DNA of 64,000 nt. Source: Elysia chlorotica (taxonomy: Eukaryota; Mollusca; Gastropoda; Plakobranchidae). The notes beneath the pieces were generated by a model. It did not search any database and was not told the DNA's origin. It saw nothing but the letters and a program-made list of their open reading frames with translations. Location: assembly GCA_003991915.1 (NCBI GenBank), contig RQTK01000111.1, positions 578,012 through 642,011 of the forward strand, given 5' to 3'. Position 1 is the first letter of the stretch. Every line of letters begins with the position of its first letter. A program made the translations under genes and the position numbers. Below, piece by piece: positions 48,736 through 60,285 of this stretch.

Positions 48736-49194
48736 CTGCAAACAGAGTGTCACAAAGAAAGAAATTTAATAGGCACTCACTTCAAATAATTTAGTAGGCT
48801 ATAAGGGTGATTTCTCTGATGGGACTTCTTCAACTCCTGGATTCAAGGGTCAAATTTCTACAATCTGTTCTCCTTGAATATTGAATGTTGGATCTGTATG
48901 TTTGGATCTTCAGTGTGTTTACAACATTATAATTATTTATATGGATTTAGATTCACACTTTGTTACACCGCTACTAAAAAATATTGCCGGGATGCAATTT
49001 TCTGTATTAGTCTTTTTAGTAATTAAAGGAATGCAATTTCACAAATAGTTACATTACTACAGAACATACATCTTTAGTTTGTCTACCAGTACCAAGCGAT
49101 TTAAGCTCTTACAATGAGAAATGCTCAGCAGTGAGAAAGTGAGTTTATTTTCACTGCATGTCAACACAGTAATGGCTATCTATATATATATATT

Positions 49195-49640
49195 AGCAGA
49201 TTTCTTTCCCAGTAAAAAAGCGGGCACTCAACCAGAATGTGACTTATGGATAATTGACAGTTGCAGGTATGACACTATGGAGGCTCTTCATCTCCCAGTA
49301 AGACGGCGTGAGTAAGATAAGAATGTTCGAGTACCACCTGTTCTCCTGACACTCCTGCCCCGTGACCTAAATGTGGTTGGACACAGTGTAGTTTGTTGAT
49401 TTTCAGGTTGTTCCATCGCACTTTTCAGTTTTCTTTTATAAACCTATGTACTATTGGCTTTGCATCTGATGCAGGTATCTGTAGGTTCCAGTTTGAGCCC
49501 GATCTTGACGAGCTCATCAGCCATTTCATTTCCTTCAATTCATACATGGCTGGGGATCCAGCAAAGGGCAATTTTCTTACCATTTTGATGCAGTTCATGA
49601 ATTTTCATCAAAATGTGAAGGATTTTTTGATTTTTCAAGT
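49195..49640 (-). mobile_element. LINE fragment, copy B, with RNase H end
   Basis: Same fragment as copy A but with more sequence: minus reading includes NEMADELVKIGLKLEPTDT, the end of an RNase H domain, then stops and shifts, then the C-terminal tail. Copy A has lost this part by deletion. Confidence 0.65.
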
Positions 49641-49941
49641 TTGTCTCTTCGGCAAGCGAAAAAATAAACAAACAAAATTAGTGAGATCTTTGGATAAAAG
49701 AAAAGAATTCCTTGTCTGTTTTTTATTTGTGAATAAGAGGCTATCTAAGCGTTATTTTTAAGGTTACATCTAGGCCTTTGTAGTTTTACAATCTGGGAAG
49801 GAATTTTTTAACGAGATTTAGATCTAGATTTTATTGAAGTAGAGGATGTTGAAAAAAAAAATAAGAAAAACCAGGATGAGTTATGATGTGCTTTGAAAAG
49901 AGAAGAAGACACGTATTGGTGTCTAGTCAAGTCCAGGGGGG

Positions 49942-50128
49942 CATGATAACCCTGGGGTAAAACAGCAGCTTCCAACACAGGAGGTCCGTGGTTCAAGCCC
50001 TATTCCGCCCTGTCTCGTGTGTGGCAGCACATAAAATTGTCAGATGTCAGTCTCATGGGCCCATCCACAATATAGCCAATAGAGCGCTGATGTTGGGAAT
50101 TAAACCAGCTCAACTACAACTAGTCAAG
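49942..50128 (+). mobile_element. SINE, copy in duplication B
   Basis: Counterpart of 46708-46893 at the same place in the second repeat unit, a few substitutions apart. Confidence 0.75.
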
Positions 50129-50654
50129 TCCAGGTCTTTATAAATTGCTAGGCGAATAATAATGGAGTCTATGGCAAGATTATGTGGATTTATTAACAAA
50201 ATTTGAGAGCTGTTACATCTAGTCTGAAACTGTCTAGACAGTCTGATCTCTGACATATCTTTTTTTCTTTTGTTTTTGTACCTATATGTACATTGTATCA
50301 CATCACCACTTCATTGGTGTCACTCTCAGCTCTGGAAATAAAGAAAACGTATAAATTTGTTTTTATTCTATTTATAACTCTAAAACCATGAAATCCCATG
50401 TACTGCCGCTTAGATTTTAGATTTTGATAAACACATCTCAAGTTTTGTTTTCAACACTAAGTATCACAAGCACAGAATGCAGGTCTAAAGAATACTGGCT
50501 TAGGAATATATATTAATCAATTTATACCCATGAGGTTCTAGGTAATAGATTCTAATAATTATTGTATTTCTATCTCAAAATTTTCTAGATTAAATAACTC
50601 ATGGAAGCTTAAAATGTCTCTAGATGATCTTCTCTGATAAGTGTTAATCTACAG

Positions 50655-50820
50655 GGCGGGGATACCATGACTCCTGTCTCAGTATAATGTGACCGGCTGA
50701 GACAGGAGTCATGTGTGTGGCAGCACATGAAAAGTGTCAGACATCCATCTTGGGGCCCGTCCACAATATAGCCTATATAGTGCTGCTGTTGGACGTTAAA
50801 CCAACTCAACCCAACCCCAA
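50655..50820 (+). mobile_element. SINE tail with inverted-repeat head
   Basis: GTGTGTGGCAGCACATGAAA, GGGGCCCGTCCACAATATAG, GCCTATATAGTGCTGCTGTT, GGACGTTAAACCAACTCAAC: the best-preserved tail in the window. The head is replaced by a 17-base inverted repeat (50666-50682 / 50697-50713). Confidence 0.75.
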
Positions 50821-50919
50821 CCCAATCCCATCTCTAGGATCTAGATCGAGATCAAGATTAGATCTGGGAAAAACTACATACAAATTAATAAAAAAAAATA
50901 AGGCCGTTGGGTATGGTAG

Positions 50920-51089
50920 ACACTACACAGTTCGCATTCAGAAAGTCAAACTTCCACAGTATGCAGTTCGCGTGAAGAAAGCCGAAAAAACTTGTCTCTA
51001 TAAACTTGATTCACCTCAAGGGACAAAATGCTGCCTGCTTGAAGTGGAAGTGCATCAGAAAGCCGAACTTCCCCAAAACAAACTGCCAG
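50920..51089 (+). other. exon-like open frame of unknown identity
   Basis: Frame with coding-like composition (YTVRIQKVKLPQYAVRVKKA, CCLLEVEVHQKAELPQNKLP) ending at a good donor, CCAG/GTGAGC, in phase 1. No start codon or partner exon is evident. It may be an exon of the downstream zinc-finger gene, a pseudo-exon or repeat-derived. Confidence 0.25.
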
Positions 51090-51308
51090 GTGAGCACCCA
51101 CTTCGTAATAATAATTATTTCACAAAAATAGGCTATTAGATAGAGATTTAGATCCTAGTCCTGTGAACCAAACCTGGAAGTAATTAAACCTACTAAGAAT
51201 TCAATTTTAAAATCATTAAATGTTGAATTTGAGCAGAAATATTGAAGAAGAAGACGAAACACCTTAAACAGATCTAGCCTAGTCTAGATCTAGACTAGAT
51301 TCTAGATC

Positions 51309-51466
51309 TAGATCTAGATTTCTAGACCTAGATTAGATCTAGAACCTAGATATCTGGATCTACTCTAGATCTAGATTTAGATCTAGACTTTAGTCTAAAT
51401 CTAGATCTAGAGTAGATCTAGATATCTAGGTTCTAGATCTAATCTAGGTCTAGAAATCTAGATCTA
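51309..51466. repeat. near-perfect 158-bp palindrome built of CTAGAT motifs
   Basis: Left arm 51309-51381 is complementary to 51394-51466 with about one mismatch (TATCTGGATC against TATCTAGATC), separated by a 12-base loop. It lies in a wider CTAGAT-rich tract from about 51268. It would form a very stable hairpin. Confidence 0.85.
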
Positions 51467-51470
51467 CATT

Positions 51471-53667
51471 ATTTTTTAATTTTTTTTTTTAATGGAATAA
51501 CTTACATGAGTGCGTTTTATAAAACACCTGAGTTGTAATGCGCCCAAAATGTTGAAGGCGAGGGGCCTTTATTCATTTAGTTTGGGCATAAGAAATACAT
51601 AATTACAAGTACAATCACTACACTGAACAAGGAAAAGATAAATAATTACTTAGCTAATAATCAGCCATCTTGAATTTTTTTCACTTTTTTTTCCCTCTGT
51701 CAGGGTTGCCAATTTGGCAGATTTTCTGCCAAAGCCCGTTTAAAAAAAAATAATTTGATAAGTCGAATGGCAGGGAAAATGGTTTGGCGGTTAGGCAGAT
51801 ATTTGGCAGGTTTTATTTTCTGAGGCAGATAAGTGGATGCTTTTTATTTTCCTTTTTACGGCTCGGTACAATATGTTACAAGACAAAATCTTTCCACCGC
51901 TTTTAATGCAGGAATTTGAACGTATCAACGCAATGCAGATCACCATGAGTTGACCAAGGAGCCCAATACATTCCACAGGAGCCTGCGTCTAGACTGTACA
52001 GTCCTCTGGGACAAAAATGAGAAGTTGTTAGCTCGGGTACACGTTTGTATCCGAGTGTGAAAAGTACTTGATGAAAGTTTCTGAGGGCAACAAAGAAGCA
52101 GAAGTGGGAAGAAGGAAGCTCTGCATCAAGTTGAAGACCGCCTACTTATCTCTGAGAACATGTTTGCTGGATTTAGCCTTCTTAGTCCTCTGAAAGTATT
52201 AAAACCAACTGGACAGGATCAGGTTTGAGAATTTGCATTTCTTTTATCTCTGTGAGGAAAAGGTGAGCACAATAGAAGTACAATACAGACAAGATGTTCT
52301 GGTCGAGTCGTCTGAGCCTGTTTTCAAGGGGTCATCAGTTCTCAAGGAGACGCTTCCATTTAGGGAAGGCATCAAGAAAACTCAAATGAAAGGGTTTGCA
52401 GAATATGCCCATTATTGTGTAGCTATTGCGCTGGACTCAGGGTCGGTGGCGTTCGGCCCTCTTTTCTTTCTGCCCACCCTCTCCGACACATAGACACCGT
52501 GAGATCGCAAGCTTACATGCAATATAAAGTTTTGTTGTAGATAAAGAAAATCTGGCACTTTTTGACACCTAACTTTTCAAGCTGCGAATTTGGCATCCGA
52601 GTGAAAAAAATACCTGGCAATCCTGCAAAAGTGACTGTTGGTGTTGAGTTTCTGCAAATTGTAAGCTTACTACATGTTTATAATTATATCTAGATCTATA
52701 TATAATAAACGTACAATACATGTAGATCTATATATCTTGGTAATATTCTATAAATTTTGTACAATGCCAACACTCTTCTTTTTCTTTATTTAAAAACTTA
52801 ATTGTGTGATATATAGAATATCACTGGGAAGAGCTGACTGAAGTTACATCGGATCAAGAAGCTAGATGATTTACTTTTAATTAAATTTATAATACACGGT
52901 ACTAGATCTAGATTTAGTTATTTCTTATTGCAAATTAATCCATTAATTGCAAATTAATCCATTTTAAAATCTAGCTCAATTTAGCTAGATCTGGATCTTG
53001 AATATAGATTCGTATTAACTTGTAGTAGGGTTTTACAATAATATTTAAATTAAAATAGCAATAATTGTTAATTGTTAGCTAGATGTAGATGTAGAACTAA
53101 TAATCTAGTTTTTTTGCACTAGATCTAGATCTAGATCTATAGGAATCTAGATGAATTTAGGTGATGATAATTTTCCTTGATTTCATGGAAATAAGAACTT
53201 GACACTAGATTTTGTATCTTGGGAAGTCAGCGAAGGAGAAGGGGGTGGGTTTGGGAAGACAGAGAGAGTGTGGGGTCTGTATGTTTATACATGAGAACAA
53301 AAAAATATCAAGAAACGTAATTTGGACTCTTCCTAACTCGTACAAGTCATATTGTTTACTTGTCTTGTCTTTGTCTTTTTCCCCCAAGACTGTCTTTTTT
53401 CTGTCACTAAGTTATAGGTGATGTGTGGGTGTTGATTTATGTTTGTTTTATTTTGATTTAATATCTAAAAAAATACTCGGAAGCATCACTTTATAAATAA
53501 AATAGCGAAAATGCATTTTCCACATCTTCATTACAATTTAGAAAATACAACTGGACGTGATTTCATATCTCATAGAAATAGATAGTGAGTTACAAGGCTT
53601 TTCTTATTTAACCCCTCTGCCAAGCCCGCATTTGGCTGAAAGAATGTACATGTACTTACAAACTTAC
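51471..53667. other. intergenic, no gene seen
   Basis: Contains scattered CTAGATCTAGAT motifs and a stretch at 52080-52500 with short open frames on plus, none recognisable. Promoter regions of the divergent STRIP and zinc-finger genes may lie here. Confidence 0.45.
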
Positions 53668-53695
53668 CAGGAAGCTGAATCCAAGAGGGTGCTGC
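53668..53695 (-). other. candidate 28-base upstream STRIP exon
   Basis: Minus strand shows TCTCCTGTTTTTATTAG acceptor, 28 bases and a GTAAGTTT donor. In phase 1-to-2 it would fit before the first visible STRIP exon, or it could be noncoding. No protein evidence. Confidence 0.25.
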
Positions 53696-54118
53696 CTAAT
53701 AAAAACAGGAGAAGGTTAAGAATGCCCCTGGTACGGATAGAATACAAGAAATCAATGAAATAATTTAAATATGTAACCATTCAAAATCTGCCTTTTTTAA
53801 AATTTTGTCATTCAAAATTATGACTGGGTTTCCGAAACCCACAAGAAGACTGGAAAACAAACTCAAAACACTTTTTTTGTGCTTCAGATGTCCACACAAG
53901 TAGTTGAACTGGTGTCCATCTCTATCCCCATTTCCTCTTATCAACATGAATTTCTTACAAGTAGCCAGGTTAAACAGGCCAAATTACAAAGCAAACTACA
54001 TGTATCTTAAAATTATGTCTGTCTTTGCTTCTCTCCCAGTGGGTCCCTGTGGTATGTTAATCACTTTATTGCTTTTTCTGTAATGTGTTGATTAGAGTAG
54101 AAGGGAGAATGAACCATA

Positions 54119-54351
54119 ATGTGAATAGATTGCTAAGCTGAATGGTAGTTGTAGGTTTATAAAAATCTTGAACACTGAAATAGCTCGGCAAAAACTTGAG
54201 AAATTGAGGCAAGGACAATTAGTCAGAACTAGACAAGAACTAGAAGTAGGAGTAGCAGTTGCCTCTACAAATGTCATTAGTTTATTCAATAATATTATTA
54301 GTAAACAGTGGCTAGAAGTGTTTGTACGCAAGATATGGTTTGATGAACATG
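54119..54351 (+). other. exon-like segment upstream of the 16-finger gene
   Basis: Open frame with coding-like composition (IARQKLEKLRQGQLVRTRQE, NIISKQWLEVFVRKIWFDEH) ending at donor CATG/GTGAGA. Joining to the acceptor at 54813 shifts the frame and meets a stop, so it is either 5' untranslated, an alternative exon or an unrelated remnant. Exon start uncertain. Confidence 0.3.
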
Positions 54352-54856
54352 GTGAGATTAGCACCCAACCCCGAATTTTCACTGACGGCTTTTTGTGTAG
54401 TGAGATGAGATTATTTTATTCAATTGTTCCTTGCCGTAGTACTCATATGATTTGTCATCTTTGTTTGAGTTGTTATGAGAGATTTATATTGAATTTCTCT
54501 TACATTATATTGACGTATACAACATTTGGACCCTTGGCTGTTGATCAGAACTGCTCTGTAATTAATTTTTAAGATCTTATACTAGATAGTGTTTAATGTT
54601 TTTTTTTCTGTTACTGGTGCACATTTTAATTTTAACTATCTTTCTGATCTAACAAACACATTATGATTACAAAATCATGCTAATGCAAAACAAAACAAAA
54701 TCTTCTAAGATCTATGTATGTGCTAGCTCCAGTGACAATATGAACAATTTATAATAAACCCAGTGTTATTCATTCACATATTTAAATTTGATCAATATTT
54801 TCTCTCTCTTCAGGAATTTTAGACAAAATAATGTTAAAGGTGATAGTTTTGAAGCC

Positions 54857-55361
54857 ATGGAAGTAACTGCTGAGTCCACCAATGAAAGTATGCTGTCAGA
54901 ATGTGTTTCTCAACCTAACGTAGAGCTAGACACTTTATTCAATGTTGGAAATATCAATGAAAATCAAGAAGAGAATGACATTCAGCGGGAAGTGTCTCTA
55001 TCAGCAATCCTGCCTGAATTCAAGCCATATACTCCCTGTGAGAGGAAAACAAAAATTTTTCAAAGAATAGGCAAGGAAGCAAAGCACCTGAAGACTATGC
55101 TTTTGAGTGTTGGTCCTGAAATTAATACACTCTATTCAGAGATGTCCAAATTATACTGGACATTAAGTCTGTCGGGAGTTAAAAATGATTCAACAGTGAA
55201 AAGGTTTTTCTTTGAACTTGACCACCTGAAACGGCTCACTGTGCAGTTTGAGTCAGAACTTAAGGGATTGATGACAGATGTCGAAAGCCTTCTTGACTGT
55301 GCACACCCAACACCTGGTTCTGCGGCTGCTTCAAAGAAAGTCACTGAACATACCAAGCAAG
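54857..55361 (+). CDS. 16-finger protein coding exon 1
   Basis: MEVTAESTNESML start, VSLSAILPEFKPYTP and the helical KHLKTMLLSVGPEINTLYSE region; donor CAAG/GTAAGT, phase 1. The exon itself begins at 54814. Confidence 0.8.
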
Positions 55362-57991
55362 GTAAGTGAAACTGATCAGTGATAAAGTGTATGGTCATAT
55401 AATACATCAATCTTCTGTTACTTTTACTTGTTTTAGAATACATGGGGTTCTGAGGCCGAGTCCATTTTCTTTCTGTTCAATTTGTTTTTGTTGAGTTAGT
55501 GTTTTCCATTGCTTTTATTGACTAATGACTTTGATTAGGTGTCAAATTTTGGTATGACTCATGCTAGCCTTAGTGATGGGGAGACTGTCTCCAAGGTATC
55601 AAGAAAATTCCTATCTGGCTATGGGGCCTAGGGGGTTACTCAGGACTTGGCTGGTCACAGATTATACTGACTCCAACACAACCAGTAAGGAAAAAGCATG
55701 GCAGGCTTGGGATTAAGTTAAAACTAATACAAGCGCCAAATCTGCCTTTAACTATTAAATCTTGCACATGGGTGTGTGAGTGAATACATACATGAATGTA
55801 AATATACACTATACAAATCTACACAAGAAACAATGGTAAACCTGCTTTCACTTATTTTGCATTTTTTTTATATTAGTGGTACTTTGCAAAAAGAAACAAA
55901 GCTTGTGATTTGAATTTTACTCTTCATTTTCAACAAAAGGATACATTTAATTTTAAATTATTGTTGTGTAAGTTGCACACTGCAAGAATCCTTTAAATAA
56001 TAAATTATAATGTATTTAAAGTGGTAGATCTGGGTAGTTTTTAAATGGCTCATTTGAGATCTTGATTTATTGATGAAATATTTCATCTTAAAAAAAAAAG
56101 CCTTGTTGATGTTGTTTTTGTTTTTTTCTTTCTTTATGTATACACAGAATGCGTCAGTTTGAATGTCAGCCCTATTTCATATCAACATAATACTAAGATG
56201 ACAAAAAGCCCAGACAGATGGTTGGACAAAAGAAGGAAAAAGCTATTGCCATCATTGAACATGAAGTCTTCTATACCCAATGACTTGCGGTGTGATTTCT
56301 GCAGGGTAGAATGTGAAGATTACTTTAAACTGAAAGAACATTTCAAGCTAAAACATCCAAATCAAGATCCTTTTGTTTGCTCTATTTGTGGAAGCAGGTT
56401 CAAGGAAAAATATTGTCAATTAAGATGCCAACATAAATGTAATGAAAGAAAAAAAAACAAGGGCAAATATATATGTGAAACATGTAGTGAAACGTACTGT
56501 TCAAAAGTTTTATTAAGGCTTCACGTGGAGCAGGCACATGGTGTACTGGCACCCAATCCACCTGTACTGAATGTACTGGCACCCAATCCACCTGTACTGA
56601 ATGTACCAGCACCCAATCCACCTGCCCCAAACCTACTAGCATGTGATCCACCTGCGCCCAACCTACTGGCATCCAACGCACAGACACCCAATTCACATGC
56701 AAACACCCTACCAGCACCCAATCCACCTGCACTCAAGATTACATGTATACTATGTGATAAAGTATTCATTCAAACCAAAGACCTCCATGACCATATGGAT
56801 ATTCATGTTGGTACCGACGGAATCTGGAACTGCCCAATTTGTCCCACTCACAGACGTTTTCATAAACGGATATTCCTGATACGACACCTAGTGAGGCATA
56901 GCAAAAGTCTAGCTTGTAAGATTTGTGGGAAGACAGTCCTCAGTGCTGCAAGTCTCCGGCTTCACCAGGCAACTCATTTTGAGAAGTTGCCATGTCATCT
57001 TTGTGGTAGACGTATGAGTTCTGCAAAGACCTTGAAAGAACATATGAACACACATACAGGTGAAAAGCCTTATGAATGTGAAATTTGCCATGAGAAATTG
57101 TTTTCAAAATGTGCATTATATGGTCACAAATCTCGTTATCATAGTGAGCACCAAGCAGGTAACAAGTGTCTCATTTGTGGCAAATGGTTTAGATCTTGTG
57201 TTGCCAGAAACTCGCACCTTATGACACACACAGAGGAAGAACGGAACCTGCACAAAGTTTTCGTGCCCATGTATACTTGTGACATTTGTGGAAAAACAGT
57301 CAGAATTGAGTACAAGACCTACCACATAAAACAGCACATGAGTAAAAGTGAAAAGTCGTTTGTCTGTGAAACCTGTGGCCAAAGTTTTTCTCTATATTCA
57401 AAACTTAAATTTCATAAAATGACAGAGCACATGCTTAAAGAAAAAGGTGATAAAGATCTTACAAAGGAGGAGCAAGAGTTTCTTAAAAAAAAATTATCAG
57501 TTAGGCTTAAACAAGTTAAAGTGAAACACAAACCTTTTCCATGTAATGTTTGCGGCAGGTATTTTTCTTCCGAAGCACTTGTTAAATATCATATGAGAGT
57601 GCACACAGGAAATTTTTCTTTTAAGTGTGAAGTATGTGGTAAGGGATTTATGGCAAGACTTCAATTGGAAACCCATATGGTGTCACATACAAAAATTAAA
57701 CCTTATGCATGTAATCAATGTGATTTAAAATTATCTTCATTACGAAATTTGCTTCGTCATATTAAGGTGAAGCATGAGAAACACAAACCTTTCAAATGTG
57801 AAACATGTGGGAGAAGTTTTGCCAGGAAAAGGTGTCTTTTAGTCCATACAAGAATTCACACTGGGGAGAAACCATACCTCTGCCATTTATGTGGAAGTTC
57901 TTTTGCAGATCCTGGTTCTTTTTACAAACATAAAGTTTATCATGCCAAGAACCCCCTAAAAAGGAAAACGACATCAGACAAAGTTAAGTAA
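54857..57991 (+). CDS. multi-C2H2 zinc-finger protein (~16 fingers)
   Basis: Probable nuclear DNA-binding protein, not matched to a named ortholog. Coding parts 54857-55361 and 56148-57991 join in phase 1 and give 782 residues. ATG 54857 has a strong context (GCCATGG) in an exon opened by a TCTCTTCAG acceptor at 54813. Residues 1-168 hold an acidic start and an unrecognised helical region (about 65-150). Fingers 1-3 lie at about 214-290, then a Pro-rich tandem repeat at about 301-364. Thirteen more fingers follow at about 366-770 with several HTGEKP-type linkers, then a short basic end. Finger 2 has an atypical H-x-C end. The gene starts about 6 kb from STRIP on the opposite strand. Confidence 0.85.
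55362..56147 (+). other. intron of the 16-finger gene
   Basis: GTAAGT to ACACAG; no repeat or ORF of note. Confidence 0.7.
56148..57991 (+). CDS. 16-finger protein coding exon 2
   Basis: Acceptor TATACACAG after a long T-rich tract. All fingers are in this single exon, from LRCDFCRVECEDYFKLKEH to YLCHLCGSSFADPGSFYKH, with TAA at 57989-57991. Confidence 0.9.
56543..56733 (+). repeat. 30-bp coding minisatellite (Pro-rich)
   Basis: Unit GTACTGGCACCCAATCCACC TGTACTGAAT repeated two times almost exactly, then four degenerate units, encoding LAPNPPVLNV-type decapeptides between fingers 3 and 4. Length is divisible by three, so copy-number change keeps the frame. Confidence 0.85.
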
Positions 57992-59530
57992 CATTAAACT
58001 TTTGTGTCCCTTGGAAAAGAAAAAAAAATTTCTAGTATTCTACTCCCCATAGAAAATATTTTGGTCAGAGTCAAATGATTTTTTTAACAGAGTAATGTAC
58101 ATATGAATAATTTGCTTTTTTAAGTGGTCATGGTAGACACTGTGAAAGTTATAATACATGTACTTAAATCTAAACAATAATGAAAGGACCATAGACTAAA
58201 TTTGATAGATCATTGTGACTTTGCCTCTTTTTCAATTTTCTGAACACATAGTATCGTACAAAGAAAGGAATTAAAAATTACACCATTCGGCATAGTTAGT
58301 AACCACCTGCATGTAATGTTTTATGTTTATGCACCAGAATCTTACAGTAATGTTTTGAATCATTTTAATTTTTAGTGACAGTTTTGGAAAAGTCTCAAAT
58401 GGGGTGACTTTGCTTGAGATTTTACATAGTTAACAAGTGAAAAAGATTTTAAAAAAGTAACGTGTTTAGAATTCAAACATAATATTAATAGTAAGGTTTT
58501 TAAAATATTTTTTTCTGAGTTTTTTTTTTTTTGGTGGTGAGGCGCATTCTACTTTGTTATTGCAGCCATTTGGAAGGAAATCAAATTCAGAGTCGTATGT
58601 GGGTGATTCAAGCTACTGCGTAGAAGATGTTTGGACAAAAGCTCCAGTATCGATTGGTTGATCAGTAGAACTTGAAGTTGAAGCATCGACTGTAAAAGTT
58701 CAGGATTGATCTTTTTTGTGTGTAGAAGTTGGAAACCCCCTTTCTTGCCATGAGGACTAGTCGTGTTATTTTCAATCATCCTGTCTCTACCTCTTAGCTA
58801 GTTGAGTATTAAGTACTGTGTGTATCACTCCCTCTCACCTGTATTTCATTTTTTATGGCACTTTTACTAATTCCCCCACCTCTTTTGTACCATTGATTTT
58901 TTTTAACCCCTGCTCTCTACTCCCCAATCCACTTCACTACTGCCATTATTATACTTACATTGATGCATTATTACCTTTTTCCACAAAAGTTGTAACAGAA
59001 ACTGCGTTGGCAAATTTACATAAAATGCATCTGTGGTATTCATTTTATTTGAAGCTGAAATTATGCCACACTTTTTGTTATTTTCTTTTGCAACTTTCAA
59101 GAAGACAGATAGTCTTTAGTAGAAACTGTTGATGTTCTAACAAAAAGTTAATCAGTGTATGATTTACCCAATTTATCACGCAATTCCTTTACATGAAAAC
59201 GTGTTAATTATGCTTATAAATTGACAATGTTCATCCGTTAAAGTTGTTCTATTTTGATTGCCTTGCCTCTGTCAAATTACACAGTGTTTTCTTTAATTAG
59301 TTTAAGTATTATAGTTACAAATACATGTTTTCAATGCTCATAACACAGAATTTAGATTAATTTGTGTTTTAAAATTAATGACTCATTCTCAAAAGACTTT
59401 TTTTTTTCAGTATCCAAAATTTAACAATTAAACAAATTTGAAAAAAGCTCTAACTAGTCTTAGGCCACTTTTTGGCTCCACTATGTTGCTCATATGATAT
59501 AGAGATAACGCTAATAAGATTATGGTGTTT
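57992..59530. other. 3' region of the 16-finger gene, no other gene seen
   Basis: AT-rich, presumably 3' untranslated region then intergenic. A T-run at 58519-58532 next to an open minus-strand frame (58549-58779) could mark a reverse-transcribed 3' end, but no family is recognisable. Confidence 0.45.
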
Positions 59531-59551
59531 TGTTGTGTCTGGTAAGTGTTG

Positions 59552-59809
59552 TTAGGCTTGGGATCTGACCTGACTGTGACAGGTTTTCCATATAATTATG
59601 TATGTGTGAAATCTTTCACATCCAAAAACAACTGCTAGTACATGTAGCTCTCTTTCTATATTGGCGTAGCGTTGTTCTGTCTCAGTGAGTGCCTTGCTTG
59701 CGAATGCAATAGGTTTGTTGTGTTGAAACAAAACTGCTCCTAAACCTGTGAGTGAGGCGTCCACCTCAATCGTTGTCTCGACGTTGGGGTCGAAATAACA
59801 CAGCGTCAT
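59552..59809 (-). pseudogene. RNase H fragment of the decayed retrotransposon
   Basis: TTIEVDASLTGLGAVLFQ, PIAFASKALTETEQRYANIE and ELHVLAVVFGCERFHTY, classic Gypsy RNase H; frame shifts right after and no integrase follows. Confidence 0.78.
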
Positions 59810-59829
59810 ATCTTCATGAAGAAGGTTCT

Positions 59830-60198
59830 TTAGTTTCGCAAATGCTTGCTCGTGTGATGCGGTCCACAGCCAGTCTCATCAGGGGTTGAGGTGTGGTCAC
59901 TAAGATTGGGAATGAATGGACTCATGTATTGAATGAGACCTAAAAACTGTTGTACTTGTAGTTCTTTAATGTTCTTAGGGGACGGTTTCTTTGTGATGTT
60001 GCCACATTTTTTTGGATCTGGATGTGCACCCTTGGAGTCCCAAATCAGTCCAAAAAATTCTATTTGGTCCTTCTTGATATGGCACTTGTCTTTGTTGAAC
60101 ACCAAACCTCTATCTTTGCAAACTTTCATTAGAGTATCGAGGTTCTTGTCGTGTTCTTCAGTTTTGCCGTATACACATACATCATCTGAGATTCCCAA
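59830..60198 (-). pseudogene. RT C-terminal fragment of the decayed retrotransposon
   Basis: Contains DRGLVFNKDKCHIKKDQIEF and FLGLIQYMSPFIPNLS, typical of the Ty3/Gypsy RT thumb and connection; separated from the upstream RT part by stops and a shift. Confidence 0.75.
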
Positions 60199-60285
60199 GG
60201 TTCCTGCACAGTTCTAGGATTTCATCCATTGTTTGTTGAAAAATGCTTCAGAGACTTTAATTCCAAATGGTAGTCTCAAGAATTT

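Larger units (their letters stand above)
46946..50178. repeat. tandem duplication, copy B (~3.2 kb)
   Basis: Second copy, abutting the first. It is longer mainly because of an insertion at 48168-48582 and because it keeps about 170 bases of LINE sequence (about 49325-49500) that copy A lacks. Confidence 0.92.

Noticed and set aside
56400..56769. Minus-strand frames rich in Gly/Val/Ala repeats
   Set aside because: Antisense reading of the coding minisatellite in the zinc-finger exon.
58549..58779. Minus-strand 76-codon frame next to an A-run
   Set aside because: Could be the tail of a retrocopy, but no family similarity and the frame is short; left as unannotated 3' region.
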